From Parvivirga hydrogeniphila (GTDB lineage: Bacteria; Actinomycetota; Coriobacteriia; Anaerosomatales; Anaerosomataceae): 64,000 nt of DNA. A program made the translations under genes and the position numbers. Below the pieces are notes generated by a model that was not told the origin of the DNA, did no database searches, and saw nothing but the letters and a program-made list of their open reading frames with translations. Shown one piece after another: positions 45,055 through 55,400 of this stretch. The stretch spans positions 678,662-742,661 of the forward strand of contig NZ_JAMCCO010000001.1 of the NCBI RefSeq assembly GCF_023371205.1, read 5' to 3'. Position 1 is the first letter of the stretch; each line of letters opens with the position of its first letter.

Positions 45055-46166
45055 CCCCCACTTACCGCATCTGCCTGCTCCCGGGCGACGGCATCGGGCC
45101 GGAGATCACGGTTGAGGCCGTCAAGGCGCTCGAAGCGATCGGGCGGCGGTTCGGCGCGCGGTTCGAGTTCCGCGAAGCGCTGCTCGGCGGCGCTGCCATC
45201 GACGCCACCGGCACGGCGCTTCCCGACGAGACGCTCGCGGCTGCGCGTGCGGCAGACGCGGTGCTCCTCGCGGCGATCGGCGGGCCGAAGTGGGACTCCA
45301 CCGACCCTGACGCGCCCCGGCCCGAGCAGGGGCTTCTCGGCATCCGCAAAGGGCTCGGGCTGTACGCGAACCTGCGTCCGGTGCGCATCTTCGACGCGCT
45401 CGTCGGCGCGAGCACGCTCAAGCCCGAAGCGCTTGCCGGCGTCGACATGCTCATCGTGCGCGAGCTCACCGGCGGGCTGTACTTCGGCCCGCGGGCGCGC
45501 GAGCGGGACGTGGAGGGCGCGGGCGCAGGCGGCGTGCGCGGCATGCGGGCGTACGACACCTGCGTGTACACGGAGTTCGAGGTCGAGCGCATCGCGCGCA
45601 AAGCGTTCGAGGCGGCGCGCGCCCGGCGAGGACGGGTGCACTCCGTGGACAAGGCGAACGTGCTCGAGTCGAGCCGCCTGTGGCGCGAGGTCGTGCACCG
45701 CGTGCACGACGCTGAGTACCCGGACGTCGAGCTCATCGACCAGCTGGTCGACAACACCGCCATGCAGCTCGTCCGCTACCCGGCGCAGTTCGACGTCGTC
45801 CTCACGGAGAACATGTTCGGCGACATCCTCTCGGACGAGGCGAGCATGCTCACCGGCTCGCTCGGGATGCTCGCGAGCGCGTCGTTAGGCGACGGCACGG
45901 CGCTCTATGAGCCGAGCCACGGAAGCGCACCGGACATCGCCGGCCAGGGCGTGGCGAATCCGCTCGCGATGCTGCTTTCGGTGGAGCTGATGCTCCGGTA
46001 CTCGTTCGCGATGCACGAGGCCGCCGACGCGCTCGCCGGCGCGATCGAGGCAGTGCTCGCGGACGGCTGGCGCACCCGCGACATCGCAGGCCCTGACACG
46101 CTGCCGCAGCGCACGGTTGGCACGAGCGCGATGGGCGATCTTGTGGTCGAACGGCTGGAAGGGTAG
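45051..46166 (+). CDS. leuB: 3-isopropylmalate dehydrogenase
   Basis: 371 residues. [34 protein letters not shown] (the IPMDH substrate loop), [46 protein letters not shown] and [20 protein letters not shown] identify LeuB. It oxidises and decarboxylates 3-isopropylmalate and, with CimA, probably 3-methylmalate on the way to isoleucine. The ATG overlaps the leuD stop. Confidence 0.97.
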   Translation: MTPTYRICLLPGDGIGPEITVEAVKALEAIGRRFGARFEFREALLGGAAIDATGTALPDETLAAARAADAVLLAAIGGPKWDSTDPDAPRPEQGLLGIRKGLGLYANLRPVRIFDALVGASTLKPEALAGVDMLIVRELTGGLYFGPRARERDVEGAGAGGVRGMRAYDTCVYTEFEVERIARKAFEAARARRGRVHSVDKANVLESSRLWREVVHRVHDAEYPDVELIDQLVDNTAMQLVRYPAQFDVVLTENMFGDILSDEASMLTGSLGMLASASLGDGTALYEPSHGSAPDIAGQGVANPLAMLLSVELMLRYSFAMHEAADALAGAIEAVLADGWRTRDIAGPDTLPQRTVGTSAMGDLVVERLEG

Positions 46167-46251
46167 CCGCGCCGTCTCGCGCGAGGGACGCCGTCGTTTC
46201 CGGTTCGCTGCGATGTCGAGGGCACACAGGTGCAAACTCGTGTGCAGTCGC

Positions 46252-46279
46252 TTACACGTGCGTGCAGAAGCGGTAGTAT
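46252..46279 (+). promoter_or_regulatory. Promoter of ilvE-cimA
   Basis: -35 TTACAC (46252-46257), 16-base spacer, -10 TAGTAT (46274-46279), about 46 bases of leader and GGAAGGGGAG before the ATG at 46333. An overlapping TATAAG (46277-46282) is an alternative -10. Confidence 0.5.
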
Positions 46280-46332
46280 AAGCACTCACACGGAGCGCTG
46301 CTTCATGAGGCCGAAGAAGGAAGGGGAGCGCC

Positions 46333-47250
46333 ATGGCCGGTCTGCCGAAAGTCGACTACATCTGGATGGACGGCGAGCTCGTCGAGTGGGACAAGGCCAC
46401 CGTACACGTCCTCACGCATGCCCTTCACTACGGCTCCGGCGTCTTCGAGGGCATCCGCTGCTACGCGACAGCAGACGGTCCCGCCATCTTCCGCCTGCGT
46501 GACCACATGGAGCGCTTCGAGCGCTCGGCGCGCATGATCATGATGGACCTCGCGGTGAGCGTCGATGACCTCTGCGAGGCCGTGAAAGAGACCGTCCGCG
46601 CGAACAACCTGCCCGAGTGCTACATCCGCCCGATCGCGTTCCGCGGGTACGGCGTGATGGGGCTCGACCCGATCCCCGCGCCCGTGCAGATCGTCATCGC
46701 TGCGTGGCCGTGGGCGACGTACATGGGCGAAGAGGCGCTCACGCGCGGCGTGGACGTCGGCATCTCGTCGTGGCGCCAGCGCGGCATCAACTCGCTTCCG
46801 CCCGCTGTCAAAGCCACCGGCAACTACCTCAACTCGTCGCTCGCGCGCATCGAGGCGAACCGGCACGGGTACAACGAGGCCATCCTGCTCAACGAGGAGG
46901 GCAAGGTCTGCGAGGGAACGGGCGAGAACATCTTCATCGTGCGAGACGGCGTCATCTCGACCCCGCCCGTCTCGGACGGCATCCTCGAGGGCATCACGCG
47001 CGACTCCATCATGGTCATCGCGGACGAGCTGGGCTACCCGGTCATCGAGGAGTCGCTCGTGCGCACCGACCTGTATGCGGCCGACGAGGTCTTCATGACC
47101 GGGACGGCGGCCGAAGTGGTGCCGGTGCGCTCGGTGGACGGCAGGCTGATCGGCGATGCCGGCCCTGTGACCCTCGAGCTCCAGAAGACGTTCTTCCGCG
47201 TCGTGCACGGTGAGGAGCCGGCGTACGAGGAGTGGCTGGACCGGGTCTGA
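46333..47250 (+). CDS. ilvE: Branched-chain amino acid aminotransferase
   Basis: 305 residues of the class IV PLP fold. HALHYGSGVFEGIRCY, the PLP lysine in LPPAVKATGNYLNSSLARIEA, EAILLNEEGKVCEGTGENIFIV and DGILEGITRDSIM mark IlvE. It makes valine, leucine and isoleucine from the keto acids with glutamate. The stop TGA overlaps the cimA ATG (TGATG), linking the last step to the citramalate route. Confidence 0.96.
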   Translation: MAGLPKVDYIWMDGELVEWDKATVHVLTHALHYGSGVFEGIRCYATADGPAIFRLRDHMERFERSARMIMMDLAVSVDDLCEAVKETVRANNLPECYIRPIAFRGYGVMGLDPIPAPVQIVIAAWPWATYMGEEALTRGVDVGISSWRQRGINSLPPAVKATGNYLNSSLARIEANRHGYNEAILLNEEGKVCEGTGENIFIVRDGVISTPPVSDGILEGITRDSIMVIADELGYPVIEESLVRTDLYAADEVFMTGTAAEVVPVRSVDGRLIGDAGPVTLELQKTFFRVVHGEEPAYEEWLDRV

Positions 47251-48833
47251 TGGTCGTCCTGTACGACACGACGCTCCGTGACGGGACGCAGCGCGAAGGC
47301 ATGTCGCTGTCGGTCGAGGACAAGCTGCGCATCGCGCAGCGGCTCGACGACCTCGGCATCCGCTACATCGAAGGCGGCTTTCCTGGCAGCAACCCGAAGG
47401 ACATGGAGTTCTTCGAGCGCGCACGGAACCTGACGCTCGAGAACGCGACGATCGTGGCGTTCGGCGCCACGTGCCGCAAGGACCTCGCGCCGGAGCGGGA
47501 CGCCGGCCTGCAGGCCCTGCTCGAGACGGGCTGCGACGCCGTGTGCATCTTCGGCAAGGCCTGGGACGTGCACGTCACCGAGACGCTCAAGGCCACGCTC
47601 GAAGAGAACGTGCGGATGGTGCGGGACAGCGTCGCGTTCCTCAAGTCGCACGGCAAGACGGTGTTCTTCGACGCGGAGCACTTCTTCGACGGATACCGGC
47701 ACAATGCCGGCTACGCGATCGAGGTGTGCCGTGCCGCCGCCGAGGCCGGCGCCGACGCGGTGGTGCTGTGCGACACCAACGGAGGGACGCTGCCCCAGGC
47801 CGTGCATCGCATCGTGCTCACGGTGGCGGGAGAGGTCGACGTCCCGCTCGGCATCCACGCACACAACGACGGCGGGTGCGCCGTGGCGAACTCGCTTCTC
47901 GCCGTCGATGCCGGCTGCACGCACGTGCAGGGCACCATGAACGGCTACGGCGAGCGCGCCGGCAACGCCGACCTGACGGCCATCATACCGGCGCTCAAGC
48001 TCAAGATGGGCATCGACTGCGTCACCGACGAGCAGCTGCGTCTGCTCACCGAGGTCTCGCACTTCGTCGCGGAGACCGCCAACATCTCGCCGAACCCGCA
48101 CCAACCGTACGTCGGGTCGAGCGCGTTCGCGCACAAAGGCGGCGTGCACGCGTCTGCGGCGGCGCGCCTGCCGGAGGCGTACGAGCACGTCGATCCTGCG
48201 CTCGTCGGCAACATGGCCCGCGTGGTGGTGAGCGAGCTCGCCGGCCGTGCCTCGCTCGTGCTCAAAGCGCACGAGATGGGCATCACGCTTTCTGTGGACG
48301 ACCCTGCCACGAGCGAGATGCTCGAGCAGATAAAACGCCTCGAGCACAAGGGCTACACCTTCGAGGCCGCCGATGCGTCGCTGGAGATCATGCTGCGCAA
48401 GGCGCTCGGGACCTACGAGCCGTTCTTCCGGCTGGAGTCGTTCCGCGTGATCATGGAGAAGCGCGAGGACGGCAGGGTGATGACCGAGGCGACCATCAAG
48501 ATCCACGTCGGCGGCCACCGCTTCATCGCCACCGCGGAAGGCAACGGCCCGGTGAACGCGCTCGACAAGGCGTTGCGCATCGCCATCGGCCGGTTCTATC
48601 CAGCGCTTCAGGCCATCGAGCTCACGGACTTCAAGGTGCGCGTGCTCGACGAGAAGAAGGGCACGGCGGCGGTCACGCGCGTGCTCATCGAGTCCAGCGA
48701 CGGCGAGAAGAGCTGGGGCACGGTGGGCGTCTCGGAGAACATCATCGAGGCGTCGTGGGAAGCGCTCGTCGCCGCCGTGGACTACGGTCTCTCGCACCCC
48801 AGGCAGGAAAGCGAGCCTCCTGAGCGAACGTGA
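47250..48833 (+). CDS. cimA: (R)-citramalate synthase
   Basis: 527 residues. YDTTLRDGTQREGMSLSVEDKLRIAQRLDDLGIRYIEGGFPGSNPKDMEFF is the CimA form of the DRE-TIM signature (GTQREG and EGGxPGSNPKD, against GEQSPG in LeuA). HAHNDGGCAVANSLLAVDAGC holds the metal ligands, and a LeuA-type regulatory domain ends the protein. It condenses acetyl-CoA and pyruvate to citramalate, which gives 2-oxobutyrate for isoleucine without threonine. No ilvA is in the window. The start is the ATG overlapping the ilvE stop. Confidence 0.95.
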   Translation: MVVLYDTTLRDGTQREGMSLSVEDKLRIAQRLDDLGIRYIEGGFPGSNPKDMEFFERARNLTLENATIVAFGATCRKDLAPERDAGLQALLETGCDAVCIFGKAWDVHVTETLKATLEENVRMVRDSVAFLKSHGKTVFFDAEHFFDGYRHNAGYAIEVCRAAAEAGADAVVLCDTNGGTLPQAVHRIVLTVAGEVDVPLGIHAHNDGGCAVANSLLAVDAGCTHVQGTMNGYGERAGNADLTAIIPALKLKMGIDCVTDEQLRLLTEVSHFVAETANISPNPHQPYVGSSAFAHKGGVHASAAARLPEAYEHVDPALVGNMARVVVSELAGRASLVLKAHEMGITLSVDDPATSEMLEQIKRLEHKGYTFEAADASLEIMLRKALGTYEPFFRLESFRVIMEKREDGRVMTEATIKIHVGGHRFIATAEGNGPVNALDKALRIAIGRFYPALQAIELTDFKVRVLDEKKGTAAVTRVLIESSDGEKSWGTVGVSENIIEASWEALVAAVDYGLSHPRQESEPPERT

Positions 48834-48876
48834 ATACGACGGGGAGCCGCACGTTTACCAGCGAACGGGGTCGCTC

Positions 48877-49626
48877 ATGAGGGTCGTTCGCGTGTTTTAC
48901 GATGAGGACGTTCGGTACGGCCTGGCGGACGAGGGGAGCGTCACGCTCATATCGGACGAGCCGTTCGCGGCGTGGGAGCCCGAAGGGGTGGTTCCGCTCG
49001 GCCACGCCCAGCTCCTACCGCCGACCATCCCGACGAAGATCGTGTGCGTGGGCGTCAACTACCGCGAGCACGCGCGTGAGATGGGGCACACGCTTCCCGA
49101 CGAGCCCATCATCTTCTTGAAGCCGCCGACGGCGGTCGTCGGTCCGCACGGGCAGATCCGCGTCCCGGACGGGCTCGAGGCGGTAGACTACGAAGCCGAG
49201 CTCGCTGCGGTGATCGGGCGTCGCACCCACCGGGTGTCGCCGCTCGAGGCGCGGCGGAGCATCCTCGGATTCACGTGCGCCAACGACGTCACCTCGCGCG
49301 ATCTGCAACGCAAGGACGGACAGTGGGCGCGCGCGAAGGGCTTCGACACGTTCTGCCCGCTCGGTCCGTGGATCGAGACCGACGTCGACCCGCTCGACCT
49401 GCTCGTCGAGTCCTACGTCAACGGCGAGCTGAGGCAGCAGTCGCGCACGAGCGACATGCTCTTCGACGTGTACGCGCTCGTGAGCTTCATCAGCCACGTG
49501 ATGACGCTCCTGCCAGGCGACATCGTGCTCACCGGAACGCCCTCGGGCGTCGGGCCGATGCGGCGAGGCGACACGGTCGAGGTGCGGATCGAGGGCGTCG
49601 GCAGCCTGATCAACCACGTCGTGTGA
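48877..49626 (+). CDS. Fumarylacetoacetate hydrolase (FAH) family protein
   Basis: 249 residues. IPTKIVCVGVNYREHAREMG, EPIIFLKPPTAVVGP, VDYEAELAAVIGRRTHRV (metal ligands E/E) and CANDVTSRDLQRKDGQWARAKGFDTFCPLGPWIET are FAH-family signatures. LTGTPSGVGPMRRGDTVEVRIEGVGSL closes the domain. Related enzymes hydrolyse acylpyruvates, decarboxylate oxaloacetate or tautomerise it. With nearby keto-acid genes an oxaloacetate or acylpyruvate role is possible. Start ATG at 48877, 43 bases after cimA. Confidence 0.93.
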   Translation: MRVVRVFYDEDVRYGLADEGSVTLISDEPFAAWEPEGVVPLGHAQLLPPTIPTKIVCVGVNYREHAREMGHTLPDEPIIFLKPPTAVVGPHGQIRVPDGLEAVDYEAELAAVIGRRTHRVSPLEARRSILGFTCANDVTSRDLQRKDGQWARAKGFDTFCPLGPWIETDVDPLDLLVESYVNGELRQQSRTSDMLFDVYALVSFISHVMTLLPGDIVLTGTPSGVGPMRRGDTVEVRIEGVGSLINHVV

Positions 49627-49647
49627 GTGCATGTCAGCCGCCCGTGC

Positions 49648-49653
49648 TACAAT
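49648..49653 (+). promoter_or_regulatory. -10 element before the second CWB2 gene
   Basis: TACAAT, 37 bases before the GTG at 49691 and just past the FAH gene stop. The -35 region is weak. Confidence 0.4.
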
Positions 49654-49690
49654 CGCCCGCGTCGTCCCAAGACCCAGGAGGTGGCCGTTC

Positions 49691-52003
49691 GTGAAGCGTC
49701 TGCGCGCGCTGCTCGCTGCCGTCGTCGTGCTCTGGCTCGTGACGCCGGATGCCGCTCACGCGATTCCGCGGGACTTCTTCGACTTCCGCGCTGCGGGCCA
49801 GGCGGTGTACGAGGAGTTCGTCATCAGGCCTGAGCTGCACTACGAGGACGCCAACGGCACGCTCGTGGCGGTGTACCAAGGGTACGGTTTCGATCCGTAC
49901 GCGGCCGTCTACGACGTGGGCACAGGCGAGTGGCGGGGTCCGTGGCGCATCGCGGACAACCCGCTCGTCGGCGACGAGCACGGCGGTCCTGCGCTGATAG
50001 AAGACGCGCAGGGCTACTACCACGTGTTCTACGGCGCGCACAATTCGGTCATCCTGCACGCCCGGAGCGCAAGCCCGCACGACGCACGCCGGTGGATCGC
50101 GCTCGGGCCCGTCCTGCTCGGGAGCGCGGAGTCCTCGGCCGCGCCAGCAGCGGCGAAGGGCACGTACCCGCAGCCGTCGATCGACGCCAGCGGCACGGTG
50201 CGGCTGTTCTTTCGCAACAACGGCGGGCTTTTCAGCGACTGGGTGGTGGCCGAGAGCTCGGACGGGTGCACGACGTGGTCGGCTCCCGAGCAGGTGCTCG
50301 ACGGCGTTTCCGGGGAGTACGGGTGGTACGCGAGCTCCTGGGCCGAACCTGACGGCGACCTTCACGTCGTCGCCACGCGCCTCGACTATGATGCCTGGAA
50401 AGCCGACGCGTTCGCTCGCCAGGACCTCTACTACGTGAAGCGAGATGCCGAGACCGGCGCCTGGGAAAGTGCGGCAGGCGCACCGGTAGCGACGCCGCAC
50501 GACCGTTCCGCCCTCGACGCGACGTGCCTCGCGTACGCTTCAGAGGGCCGCTACCTCAACCAGCCGGTCGTTCGCGTGCGCGACGACGGGACGCCCGTCA
50601 TCGTGTTCGTCTCTGCTGATGCGACAGACCTCGACTCCTGCCGCTGGGAATCGGTGCGCTGGACGCCGGAAGAGGGCTCGTTCAGCCGGCCGGCGACGGT
50701 CGCAGACACGGACAACCTCTTCGATGCCGGCACGCTCCTCACCAACGGCGGAGGACTCGAGGCGTACCTCATCGTCGGGGGATACCCTGACGAGATGACT
50801 CCGGCCTGGTCGACCTCGCTCGCGACGCGCGGCGGCGACCTCGTCCGATTCACGTCCGACGACGGCGTCGCATGGCGTCGAGGCGATACCGTCCGGGCCG
50901 CGTCGGGGCCGTGGGAGCGCTTCAACAATCCGCAAGCACTTGCTTTGCCTGACGGCAGGCGAGCCGTCCTGTTCTGCGAGGGCGACAACGACTACACGTC
51001 GAGCGACTCGAAGGTCTTCCTGCAGATCGGCGAAGCGCCCGCATCGAGGGACTTCCGTGCGCGCGGCACGCGCCTGTCGGGAGACGACCGCTACGAGACC
51101 GCAGTCCAGGTGTCGCGCGAGGCGTTCCCGTCCTGCGCAACCACGGTGGTGGTCGCCACAGGCGAGGGGTTCGCAGACGCCGTCGCGGCAGCCCCGCTCG
51201 CGGCATCGCTCCGCGCGCCGCTGCTCCTCGTGCGCTCGAACCGGCTCGACGACGTCGTCGCAGCGGAGATCCGGCGGCTCGGCGCGCGGTACGCGATCAT
51301 CGTCGGAGGCCCGGGAGCGGTATCGGAAGACGTCGCACGGGCCGTCCGCGCACAGCTCACCAAGGAGCGCGGCGTGGAGCGGGTCGCCGGTGACGACAGG
51401 TACGGCACGTCGGCCGCGGTGGCGCGGCACATGACGGCCGTGCGCGGGGCCCCTCGTGGCCTCATGCTCGCCACCGGTGCGAACTTCCCGGACGCGCTTG
51501 CAGGCGGGGTGCTTGCGGCCCGCAAGAACATGCCGGTGCTTTTGACGCGCCCGAGCGAGATCCCGACGTCGGTTGCCGAGGTCGTGGCTGAGACAGCTCC
51601 AGAGGAGCTGGTCGTGCTCGGTGAAGAGACGGCCGTGAGCGGTGCGGTGGTGGCGCACGCGCTGGAACTCGCTCCGGGCGCTGCATCGACGCGTCTGGGC
51701 GGAGCGACGCGATACGATACGGCCGCTGCCGTCGTCGAGCACGCGCTGGCGCGCGGCATCACGATGGAGCGCTTCGTCGTGTGCACGGGAGAGGACTTCC
51801 CGGACGCGCTCACGGCGAGCGTGCTCGCTGCTAGGCGGAACAGCGCCGTCATCTTCACCCGACGCTACGAGCTTCCCGGCCCCAGTGCGACGATCGTCCG
51901 CGAGCACCGTCGCGACGTGCTCGTATGGAACGTCGTCGGCGGGACGGGCGCGGTCGGCACGAGCGTGTCGAGTGCGCTTGCTGCCATCGTCGCGGAACCG
52001 TAA
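49691..52003 (+). CDS. Secreted BNR/sialidase-like propeller protein with three CWB2 repeats
   Basis: 770 residues from a GTG at 49691, chosen for the AGGAGGTGG upstream and the signal peptide (MKRLRALLAAVVVLWLVTPDAAHA). Residues about 30-455 have beta-propeller/BNR-like repeats (VYQGYGFDPYAAVYDVGTGEW, SSDGCTTWSAPEQV, TSDDGVAWRRGDTV). Three CWB2 repeats fill about 460-770, opening with LSGDDRYETAVQVS, VAGDDRYGTSAAVA and LGGATRYDTAAAVV. It should sit non-covalently on the wall and may bind or cut surface glycans. No sialidase catalytic set could be confirmed. It shares its anchoring module with the protein at 7051. Confidence 0.9.
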   Translation: MKRLRALLAAVVVLWLVTPDAAHAIPRDFFDFRAAGQAVYEEFVIRPELHYEDANGTLVAVYQGYGFDPYAAVYDVGTGEWRGPWRIADNPLVGDEHGGPALIEDAQGYYHVFYGAHNSVILHARSASPHDARRWIALGPVLLGSAESSAAPAAAKGTYPQPSIDASGTVRLFFRNNGGLFSDWVVAESSDGCTTWSAPEQVLDGVSGEYGWYASSWAEPDGDLHVVATRLDYDAWKADAFARQDLYYVKRDAETGAWESAAGAPVATPHDRSALDATCLAYASEGRYLNQPVVRVRDDGTPVIVFVSADATDLDSCRWESVRWTPEEGSFSRPATVADTDNLFDAGTLLTNGGGLEAYLIVGGYPDEMTPAWSTSLATRGGDLVRFTSDDGVAWRRGDTVRAASGPWERFNNPQALALPDGRRAVLFCEGDNDYTSSDSKVFLQIGEAPASRDFRARGTRLSGDDRYETAVQVSREAFPSCATTVVVATGEGFADAVAAAPLAASLRAPLLLVRSNRLDDVVAAEIRRLGARYAIIVGGPGAVSEDVARAVRAQLTKERGVERVAGDDRYGTSAAVARHMTAVRGAPRGLMLATGANFPDALAGGVLAARKNMPVLLTRPSEIPTSVAEVVAETAPEELVVLGEETAVSGAVVAHALELAPGAASTRLGGATRYDTAAAVVEHALARGITMERFVVCTGEDFPDALTASVLAARRNSAVIFTRRYELPGPSATIVREHRRDVLVWNVVGGTGAVGTSVSSALAAIVAEP

Positions 52004-52076
52004 CGCTCGGTCGGCCGCCTGTCGGAACGCGCCTCCCGCTCGCCGCGACGAGCCCCAAGATGTCGTCGTGGGGTGG

Positions 52077-52082
52077 TAGCAT
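52077..52082 (+). promoter_or_regulatory. -10 element before the TrpR-family regulator
   Basis: TAGCAT within GGTGGTAGCATACACC, 45 bases before the ATG at 52127. No convincing -35. A loose CGACGA/TCGTCG stem lies just upstream and may end the CWB2 transcript. Confidence 0.35.
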
Positions 52083-52126
52083 ACACCCGTCATCGTGTGG
52101 TCGCGAGTGCTCGCAGGGAGCCCACC

Positions 52127-52441
52127 ATGCCTTCTGAACCGCTTCGGACGCCCGAGGTCGAGTCGCTGCTTGCGGCGTTCGCATCGCTCGACAGCGCCGA
52201 CGACGTGTACGCGTTTCTGCTCGACGTCTGCACGATCCGCGAGATCCAGGAGATGGCGCAGCGCCTCGCGGTGGCGCGCATGCTCGCTGGCGGCGTGCAC
52301 TACCCGGAGATCCAGCGCGCGACCGGCGCCTCCCCAACGACGATCAGCCGGGTGAGCCGCTGCGTGAACTACGGGGCAGGCGGCTATCGCAGGGTGATCG
52401 AGCGTCTTGGCACCATCGAGGGAACCGGTGAGCCGTCGTGA
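52127..52441 (+). CDS. TrpR/YerC-family transcriptional regulator (candidate HisR)
   Basis: 104 residues of the TrpR/YerC helical fold. LLDVCTIREIQEMAQRLAVARMLAGGVHYPEIQRATGASPTTISRVSRCVNYGAGGYRRVIERL carries the helix-turn-helix (EIQRATGASPTTISRVSR, about residues 62-79). YerC-type proteins are predicted histidine-responsive repressors (HisR) in several Gram-positive groups. Here the his operon 3.5 kb downstream has a perfect palindrome over its promoter. The ATG at 52127 has AGGGAG upstream. Its stop overlaps the dnaE GTG, so the regulator and the replicative polymerase share a transcript. Confidence 0.88.
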   Translation: MPSEPLRTPEVESLLAAFASLDSADDVYAFLLDVCTIREIQEMAQRLAVARMLAGGVHYPEIQRATGASPTTISRVSRCVNYGAGGYRRVIERLGTIEGTGEPS

Positions 52442-55400
52442 CGGAGCGCTTCGTCCACCTGCACACGCACTCCGAGTACTCCGTGCTCGACGGGCACGCG
52501 AAGGTCTCGCGGCTCTTGGACAAGGCCGCCCAGCTCGGGCAGCAGGCGCTCGCGCTCACCGACCACGGCGTGATGTTCGGCGCGGTGGAGTTCTACAAGC
52601 AGGCCGTGCGCGGAGACGAGAAGACCGGACGGCCGCCCATCAAGCCGATCATCGGGTGCGAGGTGTACTTCACGCCGCACTCGCGCACGAAGCGCGACGG
52701 GAAGCCTGAACTGTACCACCTGCTGCTCCTCGCGGAGGACAACACGGGCTACAAGAACCTCATGGCGCTGGTGTCGCAGTCGTGGACGACGGGCTTCTAC
52801 TACAAGCCGCAGGTCGACCTCGAGCTTCTCGAGCAGTTCAGCGATGGGCTCATCGCAACGTCTGCCTGCATGAGCGGCATCGTCCCGAAGAGCATCGAGC
52901 GGGGCGACGAGGCAGCCGCGCGCGCGTGGGCGGAGCGGTACGCGCGCATCTTCGGCGAAGGGCGCTTCTTCCTCGAGATCCAGCAGCAAGGCATCATGGC
53001 GGACAGCGGCGTCACGCAGTCAGACATCAACCGCGCGCTCGCGGACCTGGGGCGAGAGCTCGGGCTGCCGCTCGTCGCGACCAACGACATCCACTACGTG
53101 GAGGCCGGCGACGCGAAGGCGCAAGACATCCTCGTGTGCATCCAGACCGGCCGCACCCTTGACGACACCGATCGCCTGCGCTTCTCGTCTGACCAGTTCT
53201 ACCTCAAGTCGGCAGAGCAGATGGCAGAAGTCCTGCCTGAGTACCCCGAGGCGCTGGCGATGACCGCGGAGGTCGCGGAGCGGTGCACCGTGGAGCTCGA
53301 GTTCGGAAAGATCATCCTCCCCGTGTTCGACGTTCCTGGCGGGAAGACCGAGGACGAGCACCTGCGCGAAGCGTGCATGAAGGGCCTCGCGCGCCGCTAC
53401 GGCGAGCCGATCCCGGAAGACGCGCTCGCTCGCCTCGAAAGCGAGCTTGCGGTCATCACCTCGAAAGGGCTCTCGGCGTACTTCCTCATCGTCGCCGACT
53501 TCGTGCAGTGGGCGAAGCGCAACGGCATCGGCGTCGGGCCGGGCCGGGGGAGCGCGGCCGGGTCGATCATCTCCTACGCGCTCGGCATCACCAACCTCGA
53601 TCCGCTCGCACATGGGCTCATCTTCGAGCGGTTCTTGAACCCCGAGCGAACCGAGATGCCCGACATCGACATCGACTTCGACGACGAGCGTCGAGGCGAG
53701 GTCATCGACTACGTGCGCAAGAAGTACGGCGAGGACCGCGTGGCGCAGGTGGTCACGTACAGCACGATGAAGGCGCGCCAGGCGATCCGCGACGCCGCGC
53801 GCGTTCTGGGCTACCCGTACGCGATCGGCGACCGCATCGCCAAGCTCGTCCCGGAAGGGCCGGACGCGACCATCGCCGACGCGCTCGAGACGAACCCCGA
53901 CCTTCGGGAGGAGTACGACGCTGGCGGCGACGTGAAGGCGATCATCGACGCCGCGCGGGCGCTCGAAGGGAACGTGCGCGGCGAGGGCGTGCACGCCGCT
54001 GCGGTCGTGATCTGCCGCGACCCGCTGCACGAGCACGCGCCGGTGAAGCTCGACACCAAGGGCGGCTCTGTCATCACGCAGTACGAAGGCACCGTGATCG
54101 CCGAGCTCGGGCTGCTCAAGATGGACTTCCTGGGCCTGCGGACGCTCACCGTCATCGCCAAGGCCGTTCAGGCCATCGAGGAGAACCACGGCGTCGGGAT
54201 CGACATCGACAGCATCCCGCTCGACGACCCCGAGACCTTCGCGATGCTCAAGCGGGGCGACGTGGACGGCGTCTTCCAACTCGGTGAGTCTTCGGGGATG
54301 CGGCAGCTCGTGAAGGACTTGCAGCCGGAGTCGTTCGCCGAGATCGTCGCGTGCCTCGCCCTGTACCGGCCGGGGCCGCTGCAGTCGGGCATGGTGCGCG
54401 ACTTCGTGAACCGCAAGCACGGGCGCGCGCCCGTCGAGTACTACGACGAGCGCATCAAGCACATCCTGGAGGAGACCTACGGCACGATGGTCTACCAGGA
54501 GCAGGTGATGCGCCTGTCGATGGAGATGGCGGGCTTCAGCGCCGCGAAGGCCGACAAGCTCCGCAAGGCCATGGGCAAGAAGATCCCCGAGGAGATGGCG
54601 AAGTGGCGCTCGGACTTCGTGGAGGGGGCCGTGGCGAACGGCTACGGCCGGGCCCTCGCCGAGCGCGTGTACGACGACATCGAGAAGTTCGCCGGCTACG
54701 GCTTCAACAAGAGCCACTCGGCGGCATATGGCCTGCTCGCGTACCAGACCGCGTACCTCAAGGCGCACTACCCGCTCGAGTTCATGGCTGCGCAGCTCAC
54801 CAGCTACAACGGCAAGACCGAGCAGATCGTGCGCTACATCGCAGCGTGCAACGCGGCCGGCATCACGGTGCTTCCGCCGGACGTGAACTCCTCGGGCAAG
54901 GACTTCACCGCGACGGGCGGCGCGATCAGGTTCGGTCTGGAGGGCATCCGCGGGGTCGGCGGGCCGGTGGTGGAGGCGATCGTGGCGGCCCGCAAAGAGG
55001 GCGGTCCGTTCACGTCGCTGCACGACTTTCTCGCGCGGGTGGATGTGCGCAGCCTCAACAAGAAGACGGTCGAAGCGCTCATCAAGGCAGGCGCCTTCGA
55101 CTCGACCGGCTACACGCGCAAGCAGCTCATGGAGCTCATGGACCACGCGATGGAGCTGGCAGCCAAGCGGCAGCGCGACAAAGAAAGCGGCCAGGTGTCG
55201 ATGTTCGACCTGTTCGCGCCGGAAGAGCACGGGCTCGGCGAGGAGGCGCCGCCCCCGGACGGCGTCGAGTGGGACAAAGCGACGAAGCTGTCCTTCGAGA
55301 AGGAGATGCTCGGCATCTACGTGTCGGACCACCCGCTGTCGGACAAGCGCGAGATCATCGAGGCGGCACGCACGCACTCGCTCGGCCAAACCGAGGAGCT

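Noticed and set aside
46167-46332. Second T-box or leader peptide before ilvE
   Set aside because: No AGGGTGGNACCGCGG motif and no branched-chain-codon-rich short frame; only promoter-like hexamers and a ribosome binding site were seen.
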